Under the pieces are notes generated by a model, which saw only the letters and a list, made by a program, of their open reading frames with translations, ran no database searches and was not told the DNA's origin. A stretch of DNA of 21,636 nucleotides from Micromonosporaceae bacterium. GTDB lineage: Bacteria > Actinomycetota > Actinomycetes > Mycobacteriales > Micromonosporaceae. The position numbers and the translations under genes were made by a program. Shown piece by piece: positions 14,725-21,635 of the stretch. The stretch spans positions 1-21,636 of the forward strand of contig JADGHA010000014.1 in assembly GCA_019689695.1 (NCBI GenBank), read 5' to 3'. The stretch's first letter is position 1. Every line of letters starts with the position of its first letter.

Positions 14725-15291
14725 ATGCCGTACACGATCCGGCCTCTCGACGTCTCCACCTGGGACGCCTTCGCGGAGCTCGTCGAGCGCAACAACGGGA
14801 TCTACGGCGGTTGCTGGTGCATCGGCTACCACCCCGAAGGCCGCCTGAAGGGGATCAACTACCGCCAGGCCAAGCAGGACCGCGTCCGGACCGGCCGGGC
14901 CCACGCGGCGCTCGTCTTCGACGAGGACGGCCTGGTGCAGGGGTGGTGCCAGTACGGCAGCCCGGAGGAGTTGTCGAACATCAAGAACCGGCGGGGGTAC
15001 GACCAGGAGCCCCCGCCGCGCCCCGACTGGCGGATCGCCTGCATCTTCGTGGACAAGAAGCATCGCGGCCAGGGCATCGCACGGGCCGCGCTGGAAGGCG
15101 CGCTCGACCAGATAGCCCAGGCCGGCGGCGGCCTCGTCGAGGCCATCTCCGAGGTGACCGCCGGACGCCAGGCGCAGAGCCGCTTCCTGTTCAGTGCGAC
15201 CGTGGAGCTCTTCGAGCAGTACGGGTTCACCCGGGGCCGGCAGGTCGGCAAGCATGCCTGGATCATGAGCAGGACGGTCGACGCGAAGTAG
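14725..15291 (+). CDS. GNAT-family N-acetyltransferase
   Basis: 188 residues. The acetyl-CoA pyrophosphate loop is VDKKHRGQGIARAAL, with HRGQGIA at 113-119 matching the R/Q-x-x-G-x-G/A signature, preceded by the strand WRIACIFV. Near the N-terminus GGCWCIGYHPEG (28-39) is a Cys-rich turn seen in one GNAT subgroup; the acceptor is unknown. The C-terminal part (LFEQYGFTRGRQVGKHAWIM) is the usual last strand and helix. The ATG at 14725 has GGAAGG eight bases upstream. The gene is divergent from the esterase and convergent with the MFS gene, with just 14 bases between stops. Intact and cytosolic. Confidence 0.9.
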   Translation: MPYTIRPLDVSTWDAFAELVERNNGIYGGCWCIGYHPEGRLKGINYRQAKQDRVRTGRAHAALVFDEDGLVQGWCQYGSPEELSNIKNRRGYDQEPPPRPDWRIACIFVDKKHRGQGIARAALEGALDQIAQAGGGLVEAISEVTAGRQAQSRFLFSATVELFEQYGFTRGRQVGKHAWIMSRTVDAK

Positions 15292-15305
15292 ATCCGGCCC
15301 ACGCG

Positions 15306-16757
15306 CTACCGGCCGGCTTCAACCCTTCCCGAGGGATCGGATCCCGCAGCTGGTACGGCGGCTTCCCTTGTCGAACCACCGGGAGGGCTGGACGTGCGCG
15401 TGGGTTCGGCGGCCGGTGCGAGCCGGGTCGGCAGGGTCAGCACGCCGACGGCGGCGGCGATGGTGAGGATCGCCGCGCCGGCGCCGAAGGCGGTTGGGCC
15501 GAGCGGGCCGAGAATGGCCAGCCCGAAGGCGCCGCCGACCTGGCGGGTGGTGTTGAGCAGGCCGCTGGCCAGGCCGCCCTGTTCGGGGCCGACGCCGGAG
15601 GTCACGGCGACCGTGATCGGTGCGACCATCAGCCCACCGCCGGTCATGGCCAGGCAGGCCGCGCCGATCTGCCAGCCGACCGGAGCGGTCGTCGGCAGCA
15701 CCGCGAGCCCGGCCAGACCCGCGGCGCCGACCAGGGCGCCGGCCGCGAACAGCACCCGCGCGTCGAGGCGGTCGATGAGCCGGAAGCTGATCTGCGAGCC
15801 CCCGACGACCGCCAGCGAGACCGGCAGGAACCACAGCCCTGCCTCGGCAGGCGGGTAGCCTCGGGTGTTCTGCACGTCGAGGCTGAGCAGGTACCAGGTC
15901 GCCATCACCGGGACGAAGCTGAGGAAGTTCAGCAGGTTGCCCACCGCGACCGGGCGGGACGCGAACACCGGCAATGGCACCACGGGTGCGCTGGCGAGCC
16001 GGACCTCGATCAGCGCGAACGCCACGAGCAGCAGGGCTGCGGCGACGATGCCGGCCAGCACGTCCGGTGCAGTCCACCCGGCCGCCTCCGCGCGGACGAG
16101 CGCCCACACGAGGGCGGTCAGACCGGCGGTGGCGGTGGCCGCACCGGCCACGTCCAGGCGTTCCCTGCTGGCCCGACCGCTCGCCCGCGGCAGGCGGGAC
16201 AGCGCGTACCCGAGCAGTGCGGCACCGAGCGGCACATTCACCAGGAAGATCAACCGCCAGGACGCGGCGGTGAGTACGCCGCCGACCAGGCCGCCGGCCG
16301 CGCCTCCGCCGATCGCCACCGCGGTCCAGATCGCCAGTGCCCGGTTGCGCTGTGCCGGCACCCGGTAGGTGGCGGTCAGGATGCTCAGCGTGGTCGGGGC
16401 CAGCACACCGGCGGCCAGACCCTGCCCGATCCGGGCAGCGACCAGTGCGACAGGCACAGGAGCGAGCGCGCAGCCCAAGCTGGCGAGGGTGAACCCGGCG
16501 AGCGCGCAGCTGAAGACGCGGCGTCCGCCGAACAGATCGGCCGCGCGCCCGCCGAGCAGCAGAAATCCACCAAAGGTCAGTGCGTAGCCGTTGACGACCC
16601 ACGGCAACGAGCCGGCGCCGAACCCCAGTTCCCGCTGGATCGCCGGCAGCGCGATGTTGACGATCGAGAGATCCAGGGTCAGGGTGAACTCCGCCATCGC
16701 GAGCATGGCGAGGATTCCCCGGTGCGGCATCCGGCCGCGGGTCGCGTCCCGGGTCAT
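15306..16757 (-). CDS. MFS drug/efflux transporter, DHA2 (14-TM) family
   Basis: 483 residues with about 14 transmembrane helices. Signatures are LDLSIVNIALPAIQ in TM1 (motif D1), GGRAADLFGGRRVF between TM2 and TM3 (motif A), and a Gly-rich AVAIGGGAAGGLVGG in TM5 (motif C, the antiporter motif). These place it in the EmrB/QacA-like proton-driven drug exporter group. A cytosolic tail of about 30 residues follows the last helix (TSSPPGGSTREAAVP). Its start overlaps the stop of the quinone reductase gene in an ATGA quartet (16757-16754), so the two are translated as a pair, and the divergent TetR gene is the likely regulator. Substrates are unknown; quinones or related redox-active toxins would fit the operon. 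Confidence 0.94.
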   Translation of the reverse strand: MTRDATRGRMPHRGILAMLAMAEFTLTLDLSIVNIALPAIQRELGFGAGSLPWVVNGYALTFGGFLLLGGRAADLFGGRRVFSCALAGFTLASLGCALAPVPVALVAARIGQGLAAGVLAPTTLSILTATYRVPAQRNRALAIWTAVAIGGGAAGGLVGGVLTAASWRLIFLVNVPLGAALLGYALSRLPRASGRASRERLDVAGAATATAGLTALVWALVRAEAAGWTAPDVLAGIVAAALLLVAFALIEVRLASAPVVPLPVFASRPVAVGNLLNFLSFVPVMATWYLLSLDVQNTRGYPPAEAGLWFLPVSLAVVGGSQISFRLIDRLDARVLFAAGALVGAAGLAGLAVLPTTAPVGWQIGAACLAMTGGGLMVAPITVAVTSGVGPEQGGLASGLLNTTRQVGGAFGLAILGPLGPTAFGAGAAILTIAAAVGVLTLPTRLAPAAEPTRTSSPPGGSTREAAVPAAGSDPSGRVEAGR

Positions 16758-17374
16758 GACACCGCGGCGTCCGGGGTGGCGACGAGCCGGGCGGTGATGC
16801 GGGCCAGTCGTTCGCCTTGGCGGCGCGCGGCCTCCATCGCCTCCTCGGTCGGGTGCCCGTTGCCGGAGGGGTGGGCGGTGCCGTACGGGTTGCCGCCCGC
16901 AGCGCTGAACGCCGGGTGGGTGTAGCCGGGGGCGACCACGAGGGCACCCCAGTGGTACATGGTGTTGTAGAGGGCGAGCAGGGTTGCCTCGTTTCCGCCG
17001 TGGCGGTTGATGGCGCTGGTGAAGCCGGTGGCCGGCTTGTCGGACAGCTCACCGGCCGCCCACAGCCCGGCGGTGGTGTCGAGGAACTGCTTGAGCTGCG
17101 CGCTGATGTTTCCGAAGCGGGTCGGGGTGCCGAACGCGTAGGCGTCGGCCCAACGCAGGTCGTCGTGGGTGGCCAGGGGGATGTCGGCGGTGGCGTCCAG
17201 GTGCGCGCGCCAGGCCGGGTTGGTGTCGATCGCGGTGTCGGGCGCCAGCTCCGGCACCCGGCGCAACCGGACCTGCGCCCCGGCCTTCTCGACGCCCTCG
17301 GCGACGCCGAGGGCCAGGTGGTAGACGTTCCCGGTGGACGAGTAGTAGATGACGGCGATTTTGGGCACGGGCAT
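16754..17374 (-). CDS. wrbA: NAD(P)H:quinone oxidoreductase, WrbA flavodoxin-like type
   Basis: 206 residues. FMN-binding elements occur in order: phosphate loop YYSSTGNVY at 10-18, PTRFGN at 84-89 and GNPYGTAHPSG at 161-171. NRHGGNEATL at 123-132 and the conserved MYHWG follow the WrbA pattern. Such enzymes reduce quinones by two electrons, avoiding semiquinone cycling. The ATG at 17374 is chosen by the preceding GGAAGGA and by the typical MPVPKIAVIYY start. The MFS gene follows through an ATGA overlap, and a TetR regulator diverges across about 96 bases with a shared dyad. A toxin-responsive detoxify-and-export module is a reasonable reading. Paralogue identity with E. coli WrbA is by motif only. 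Confidence 0.93.
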   Translation of the reverse strand: MPVPKIAVIYYSSTGNVYHLALGVAEGVEKAGAQVRLRRVPELAPDTAIDTNPAWRAHLDATADIPLATHDDLRWADAYAFGTPTRFGNISAQLKQFLDTTAGLWAAGELSDKPATGFTSAINRHGGNEATLLALYNTMYHWGALVVAPGYTHPAFSAAGGNPYGTAHPSGNGHPTEEAMEAARRQGERLARITARLVATPDAAVS

Positions 17375-17402
17375 CTCGGCATCCTTCCTTCGCAACAGAG
17401 AA

Positions 17403-17445
17403 AGTATCCATCACGTGAAGTTTAAGGTACACGCCATGTATACTT
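17403..17445. promoter_or_regulatory. divergent tetR/wrbA promoters and 28-bp operator dyad
   Basis: A 28-bp imperfect palindrome spans 17418-17445. Its ends are AAGTTTA (17418-17424) and TATACTT (17439-17445), fitting AAGTNTA...TANACTT. Inside it is a smaller dyad TACA-N5-TGTA. The right arm includes TATACT (17439-17444), a good -10 for tetR. On the minus strand GATACT (17408-17403) is a possible -10 for wrbA. A repressor bound here would block both promoters, the usual TetR arrangement. Confidence 0.6.
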
Positions 17446-17470
17446 GCGTCCAGCTGAGGAAGGTGCCGTC

Positions 17471-18139
17471 ATGACCGTCAGGACGATCGGTGAACCCGCC
17501 AATGCGCGCAGCCGCCGCACCCGTGCCGCCCTGCTCGACGCCGCACGGCACATCCTGGAACAGGAGGGTTTCGAGGCGCTGACCATGACCGCGGTCGCCG
17601 ATCGGGCGGGTGTCACCCGCCGCGCGGCCTACATGCATTTCGCCACCCGTGGGGAGCTCGTGGCGGCCTTGTTCGACCACATCGCCGAAGCCGAAGGTCT
17701 CACCGACTCGGTGCGCCGAGTCTGGCAGGCGCCCGACTCGGCGGCAGCGCTCGACGAATGGGCCGCGCACCTGGCCCGGTACCATCCCCGACTGCTCGCC
17801 GTGGACCGCGCCCTGCAACGTGTCTGGCGACACGACCCCGACGCGGCCGCGCACCGCGAGCGCGTCGTGGCCGAACGCCTCGCCAACTGCCGGCGCCTGG
17901 CCCGCCGTTTGGCCGACGAGGGACGCCTGCGCCCGCCGTGGACCGTCGCCACCGCCGCCGACATGTTGTACGCGCTCATCTCTTCCGACGTCGTCGAGGC
18001 ACTCCTCACCGATCGCAACTGGTCACGCCGGCGGCTCGCCGAAGCACTCGCACTCCTTCTCCGCTCGACCTTCCTCTCCGACGAGCCGGCGACGGCTGGT
18101 GACAGTGGGCTGACCGGCCACCGGGAAGCAGCGAAATGA
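17471..18139 (+). CDS. TetR-family transcriptional repressor
   Basis: 222 residues. The N-terminal HTH is classical: RTRAALLDAARHILEQEGFEALTMTAVADRAGVTRRAAYMHFATRGELVAALFDH spans about 16-70, with the recognition helix near 48-57. The C-terminal ligand-binding region (70-210) is helical and variable, so no ligand can be named. The ATG at 17471 has GAGGAAGG seven bases upstream. It is divergent from wrbA and the MFS exporter, with an operator-like dyad between; it probably represses itself and those genes until a toxic small molecule binds. A hairpin follows 31 bases after the stop. No sign of truncation. Confidence 0.93.
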   Translation: MTVRTIGEPANARSRRTRAALLDAARHILEQEGFEALTMTAVADRAGVTRRAAYMHFATRGELVAALFDHIAEAEGLTDSVRRVWQAPDSAAALDEWAAHLARYHPRLLAVDRALQRVWRHDPDAAAHRERVVAERLANCRRLARRLADEGRLRPPWTVATAADMLYALISSDVVEALLTDRNWSRRRLAEALALLLRSTFLSDEPATAGDSGLTGHREAAK

Positions 18140-18170
18140 TCGCGTCGCCCGCGGGCGGGGGCGCCTTCGG

Positions 18171-18194
18171 TCCACTGTGGCCCTCCATAGTGGA
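18171..18194 (+). terminator. hairpin after the TetR gene
   Basis: TCCACTGTGG (18171-18180) pairs with CCATAGTGGA (18185-18194) over a four-base loop, ten pairs with one G-U. It starts 31 bases after the TetR stop and has no T tract. Position and stability fit a terminator. Confidence 0.55.
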
Positions 18195-18600
18195 ATACGT
18201 CCGGCGCACGTGCCCGGGGGACGCCCGCCGGTCGAGCTAGCCGGTCGGCCCGGTTCGACCGCCCCGGGCAGTCGGTGGCCGGCGCCTGGTCAGGCTCTCC
18301 ACCACGTCGGGCACGGTGTCCAGCCCACCGATCCTGAGCGCGGTCGAATGGCCGATCGCCTGCGGCGCCCGCACCGGTCTCACTTCCCGCCGCCAAAGTT
18401 CCGGAGCAGGAAGTCCTACCCGATTACTCGGGCTACCTATCCACATGAGACAGCGGCGAGGTGGGGCCTGCCCTTACGCCCATGGCGCCGCGTAAGCGGC
18501 CCCGGAATACCCGGCCATCTCCACCTGGTCGTGTCCGGCCGCGCCCGCCCGGCGTACGGCGATGCCGGAGCGCCCGGCCGATGCGAGCCGGCGCTTCAAG
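18195..18600. other. gene-free stretch of about 400 bases
   Basis: I see no supported gene here. Open frames of 60-140 codons exist on both strands (for example 18237-18446 minus), but none has a ribosome site, a recognisable motif or normal third-position GC bias. Only a five-base-stem hairpin, CCCGA-TTAC-TCGGG at 18419-18432, stands out. It may hold the upstream control region of the next operon or a decayed gene. Confidence 0.5.
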
Positions 18601-18615
18601 ATTTTTAAAGCTTGA

Positions 18616-18672
18616 CTCAAAAAAAATTGAGATCAACACGTTGACAGCTTAAAGAAGTCAAAGTACAAAGTG
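18616..18672 (+). promoter_or_regulatory. AT-rich promoter with UP-like A tract and heptamer repeats
   Basis: TTGACA (18641-18646), a 17-base spacer and TACAAA (18664-18669) form a good sigma-70-type promoter. Upstream lies CTCAA-A6-TTGAG (18616-18631), an A tract inside a dyad that could act as an UP element. The -10 is covered by two direct heptamers, CAAAGTA (18659-18665) and CAAAGTG (18666-18672), a plausible repressor or activator site. Such AT richness is unusual in this GC-rich window. The start site would be near 18676, giving a leader of about 36 bases. Confidence 0.7.
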
Positions 18673-18711
18673 AGTTGGAGGTGTCGTCGCGCAGAGCAAG
18701 GGGGCAGGCGG

Positions 18712-19074
18712 GTGGACTGGCAGGAGCTGACGGACCTGACGCGGGGGCAGCCGTTCGTGGTCGAGCGGGTCCGCCTCGTCGACAGCGGCATCGCGATCGA
18801 GGGTCAGTTCGACCCACCGCAGCTGGCCCAGCTCAGCGTCGACGACCAGGTTTTCGTCGCCGCGTTCGTACGGTCGCACGGTTCCATCAAGGAGATGGAG
18901 CGGATCTTCGGGGTGAGCTACCCGACGATCAAGTCCCGGCTGAACCGGATCGCCCGGCAGCTCGACTTCGTCGACACCGACCCGGCGCCCACCGGCGCCG
19001 ACGTCGTTGACCGCCTACGCCGAGGGGAGATCAGCGTCCAGGAGGCGCTGGCCGAGTTGGAGAGGTCCCGATGA
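18712..19074 (+). CDS. DUF2089-family putative regulator lacking zinc-ribbon cysteines
   Basis: 120 residues from a GTG at 18712. The central part LSVDDQVFVAAFVRSHGSIKEMERIFGVSYPTIKSRLNRIARQL (about 41-84) matches the DUF2089 HTH region, in which SYPTIKxRL is the recognition helix. The family usually begins with a zinc ribbon; here the matching segment (VERVRLVDSGIAIEGQFDPP, about 18-37) keeps the IEGQF strand but has no cysteines, so zinc binding is lost. The C-terminus ADVVDRLRRGEISVQEALAELERS resembles the SHOCT-like helical hairpin of the third gene in the operon. An in-frame GTG at 18670 would start inside the promoter. It overlaps the next gene by ATGA. Probable DNA-binding autoregulator of this operon. 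Confidence 0.85.
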   Translation: MDWQELTDLTRGQPFVVERVRLVDSGIAIEGQFDPPQLAQLSVDDQVFVAAFVRSHGSIKEMERIFGVSYPTIKSRLNRIARQLDFVDTDPAPTGADVVDRLRRGEISVQEALAELERSR

Positions 19075-19331
19075 TTCCGCAGCTAGTGACGGTACGCCAT
19101 CGCCGTCCCAACGGCCGCTCGTTGCCGTTGTACATCCCTGTCCTGCCGGTGCTGCTGGTGCTGTCGCCGCTGCTGCTGCTCGCCGTGCTGGCCGTGCTGG
19201 CCGCATGCCTCACCACGCGGGTGAACCCGGTGGGCGTGCTGCGCCGCTCCGGGCAGCTGCTGTGGGCGCTGCCCGGTACCCGGATCGAAATCGAGCAGGG
19301 CCGAACGGCCGTGCTGGTAAGCGTCAAATAA
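19071..19331 (+). CDS. small membrane protein of the DUF2089/SHOCT operon
   Basis: 86 residues starting in an ATGA overlap with the DUF2089 gene. A single long hydrophobic stretch (about 20-47, YIPVLPVLLVLSPLLLLAVL onward) is one transmembrane helix or a tight hairpin. It is preceded by the basic RHRRPNGR, so the N-terminus should be cytosolic by the positive-inside rule. The C-terminal 35 residues (RRSGQLLWALPGTRIEIEQG) form a soluble strand-rich tail. I do not recognise a named family; similar small membrane proteins often accompany SHOCT-like genes. It may recruit the two soluble partners to the membrane, which is inference. Confidence 0.82.
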   Translation: MIPQLVTVRHRRPNGRSLPLYIPVLPVLLVLSPLLLLAVLAVLAACLTTRVNPVGVLRRSGQLLWALPGTRIEIEQGRTAVLVSVK

Positions 19332-19351
19332 CTCAGACGGGAGGAGCCGTC

Positions 19352-19780
19352 ATGAACGAGCAGCGCCGCCAGGTCCTGCAGATGCTGGCGGAGGGCAGGA
19401 TCACCCCGGACGAGGCCGAGCGGCTGATCGACGCCCTCGACCGGGAACAGCCCGAGTCGTCGCCGGGAGCAACCCGCGCCAAACCCCGGCCCAGGTACCT
19501 GCGCGTCGTGGTCAGCTCGGCGGACAACTTCGGCGGCGACGGGCCGGGCCGCGTCAACGTCCGGGTCCCGCTGCAGCTGCTGCGGGCCGGGGTCCGGCTC
19601 GCCAGCCTCATCCCTCCGCAGGCGCTCAGCAAGGTCAACGCGGAGCTGAACAAGTCAGGGATACCGATCGACCTCACCGAGCTCAAGCCGCAGCACATCG
19701 AGGAGCTGATCGAGCAGCTCGACGACATCACGGTCGACGTCGACCAGCCCGACGCCAAGGTGCAGGTGTTCTGCGAGTGA
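19352..19780 (+). CDS. SHOCT-like domain protein (YvlB N-terminal type)
   Basis: 142 residues. Residues 4-30 (QRRQVLQMLAEGRITPDEAERLIDALD) are the SHOCT-like helical hairpin found at the N-terminus of YvlB-type proteins. A linker rich in Pro, Ser and Arg follows, then a conserved domain, YLRVVVSSADN with VNVRVPLQLLRAGVRLASLIP, an amphipathic helix, and a final strand VQVFCE. The domain order is that of a widespread family in Firmicutes and actinobacteria with no established biochemical function. The ATG at 19352 has GGGAGGAG seven bases upstream, 20 bases after the membrane gene. No signal peptide. It closes a three-gene operon. Confidence 0.87.
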   Translation: MNEQRRQVLQMLAEGRITPDEAERLIDALDREQPESSPGATRAKPRPRYLRVVVSSADNFGGDGPGRVNVRVPLQLLRAGVRLASLIPPQALSKVNAELNKSGIPIDLTELKPQHIEELIEQLDDITVDVDQPDAKVQVFCE

Positions 19781-19797
19781 CACCGGCACCCAAGCGG

Positions 19798-19823
19798 CCC
19801 CCCCCCCCGCCCCCCGGGCCCGG
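19798..19823. repeat. C-rich homopolymer tract and GC palindrome
   Basis: Eleven C, one G and six C in a row (19798-19815) lead into the palindrome CCGGGCCCGG (19814-19823). This lies between the convergent stops of the SHOCT-like and MetRS genes. It may act in termination, but it is also a likely place for assembly length error. Confidence 0.65.
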
Positions 19824-19893
19824 CGGGCGCCCGCGACGACCGGTCCGCCCATGTCCGGCGGACGCTGCTCCCGCCTGATTCGCCCGCCCGCGG

Positions 19894-21465
19894 TCAGACC
19901 TCGATGCGGGGGAACAGCGTGGGTGGCTTCTCGATCCGCCGCCCGGTCAGGTCCGGCAACCCGGCGGCGGCCGGGTCACCGGCGACGGTCGGGTCTGCGG
20001 CGCCCCGGTCGATGCCCCAGGCCTGGGCGATCCGCTCGCTGGCGCCCGGCAGGAACGGTGCGATCATGGTGGCGAGCTGCTGGATCGTGCCGGCCAGGTG
20101 GTGCAGCGTGGTGTCCAGCAGGGCCGCGCTCTCCTCGTTCTCGCCGGCCGCCTTGGCCAGGTGCCACGGGGCGCGCTCATCGACGTACGCGTTGGTGCGC
20201 CGGACGAGGTCCCAGACGCGGGCGGCCGCCTCACGGTGGTCGTACCGCTCCATCGCCTCCGCCATCGCCCGACTGCTCGATCGCAGCTGATCCACCAGCT
20301 CGCGCTCCGGATCGCCGACCGGCCCGGCCGCCGGGACCACCCCGCCGCGGTACCGGTTCATCATGCTCGCCACCCGGCTCACCAGGTTGCCCAGGCCGTT
20401 GGCCAGGTCGCCGTTGTATCGGCTGATCAGCCGCTCTTCGCTGAAGTCACCGTCACCGAACGGCGAGAAGTCGGCCAGCAGGAAATACCGCACCGCGTCG
20501 GTGCCGAACTGCTGGACCAGCTCCGTGGGGTCGATGACGTTCCCCAGCGATTTGCTGATTTTCTGCCCGGACAGCGTGATGTATCCGTGCACGACAATGT
20601 CTGTCGGGATCGGCAGCCCCGCTGACATGAGCATGGCCGGCCAGTAGACCGCGTGGAACCGGATGACGCCCTTCCCGACCACATGCACGCGCCGGGTCGC
20701 CTCCGTCCAGTAGCGCCGGAAGCGCTCGTCGTCCCGGGACCAGCCGAGCGCGTTGGTGTAGTTCGTCAACGCGTCGATCCACACGTACATGACCTGCTCG
20801 GGGTCACCGGGAACAGTAATGCCCCAATCGCGTGCCCGGCGCCGGGACCGTGAGATGCTGATGTCAGCCAGCCCCGACCGGACGAAGCTGATCACCTCGT
20901 TCGCCCGGGATGCCGGCACGATCGACAGCTCGCCATTCTCGATTGCGGCCAGGATGCGGTCCTGGTAGCGGGACAGCCGGAAAAAGTAGTTCTGCTCCCG
21001 AACCAGCTCCGGCCGGGTGTGGTGCTCCGGGCACAGTCCGTCGACGAGTTCCGACTCCGCGTAGAACTGCTCGCAGCCCACGCAGTAGAGGCCCTCGTAC
21101 TCCTTGGCGTAGATGTCGCCGGCGCTTTCCATCCGGCGCCAGAACTCGGTCGCGCCGTCGATGTGGTCCGGGTCGACGCTGGTGCGGATGAAATACGAGA
21201 GATCGACGTCCAGCAGCTCCAGCAGGTGGGTGAACCGTTGCACATTCGTGTCGACGAGTTCCCGGGTGGTTATGCCGAGGCGTTCGGCTGCCAGCACGTT
21301 TTTCAGGCTGTTCTCGTCGGAGCCGCTCACGAAGAAGGTGTCCACGCCGCTGCGCCGCATGTGCCGTACGTACGCGTCGCTCTGCACGTACTCCAGAGCA
21401 TGCCCGAGGTGCGGGTACGCGTTGACGTACGGAATGGTGGTGGAGAGGAAAGATGTGCTCGGCAT
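19894..21465 (-). CDS. metG: methionyl-tRNA synthetase, divergent type
   Basis: 523 residues, a class I synthetase that charges tRNA-Met. The HIGH motif is PHLGH (18-22) and the KMSKS motif reads KISKS (302-306). A single zinc knuckle is formed by Cys128, Cys131, Cys145 and His148 (CVGC and CPEH). EVISFVRSGLADISISR, WGITVPGDPEQVMYVWIDALTNY and VYWPAMLMSAGLPIP follow the MetRS order closely. The segment usually written TGTDEHG in housekeeping enzymes reads SGSDENS (47-53) here, and Ile replaces Met in the KMSKS loop. It lacks the C-terminal tRNA-binding extension of longer MetRS. These differences suggest a second, specialised copy, though the main gene cannot be seen. The ATG at 21465 has GGGGGA upstream. 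Confidence 0.93.
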   Translation of the reverse strand: MPSTSFLSTTIPYVNAYPHLGHALEYVQSDAYVRHMRRSGVDTFFVSGSDENSLKNVLAAERLGITTRELVDTNVQRFTHLLELLDVDLSYFIRTSVDPDHIDGATEFWRRMESAGDIYAKEYEGLYCVGCEQFYAESELVDGLCPEHHTRPELVREQNYFFRLSRYQDRILAAIENGELSIVPASRANEVISFVRSGLADISISRSRRRARDWGITVPGDPEQVMYVWIDALTNYTNALGWSRDDERFRRYWTEATRRVHVVGKGVIRFHAVYWPAMLMSAGLPIPTDIVVHGYITLSGQKISKSLGNVIDPTELVQQFGTDAVRYFLLADFSPFGDGDFSEERLISRYNGDLANGLGNLVSRVASMMNRYRGGVVPAAGPVGDPERELVDQLRSSSRAMAEAMERYDHREAAARVWDLVRRTNAYVDERAPWHLAKAAGENEESAALLDTTLHHLAGTIQQLATMIAPFLPGASERIAQAWGIDRGAADPTVAGDPAAAGLPDLTGRRIEKPPTLFPRIEV

Positions 21466-21551
21466 GGTTCCCCCGGACGGGCGGCGTGGTGATGCGACGG
21501 ATACCTACCTCTGGGCACTCTACAGCCCGGGCATGCCGGCCCTGTAATGCG

Positions 21552-21635
21552 TTAGCCGGCGGTACGCAGCGCATCGAGATGCCCACGGTCCCACCAGCGC
21601 TGGCCGCACAACTGGCGGCGCCGCCCACCCGCCGG
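21552..21635 (-). CDS. C-terminal end of a gene cut by the window edge
   Basis: The minus strand is open from the window edge to a TAA at 21554-21552. Its last 27 residues read PAGGRRRQLCGQRWWDRGHLDALRTAG (residues from 21635), with a balanced composition unlike most shadow frames. I do not recognise the family. It lies 86 bases upstream of the MetRS start on the same strand, so the two could be in one operon. Confidence 0.35.
   Translation of the reverse strand, partial: PAGGRRRQLCGQRWWDRGHLDALRTAG

Noticed and set aside
14811..16925. Open frame of 704 codons on the plus strand
   Set aside because: It runs antisense to the well-supported MFS gene and over the GNAT gene; its Gly/Arg/Ala/Gln-rich translation is typical of a shadow frame in GC-rich DNA.
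18245..18275. Possible tRNA T-arm around GGTTCGACC
   Set aside because: It does not fit GGTTCRANYCC, and no acceptor stem or anticodon arm can be placed around it.
18237..18446. A 69-codon minus-strand frame in the gene-poor stretch
   Set aside because: No ribosome site, no motif, and its codons lack the third-position GC bias of real genes here.
21583..21595. T-box-like string GGTGGGACCGTGG on the minus strand upstream of the MetRS gene
   Set aside because: It resembles the T-box core, but it lies within a plausible reading frame of an upstream gene. No antiterminator partner, terminator or ribosome-site sequestering helix was found between it and the start, and any stem I would be outside the window.
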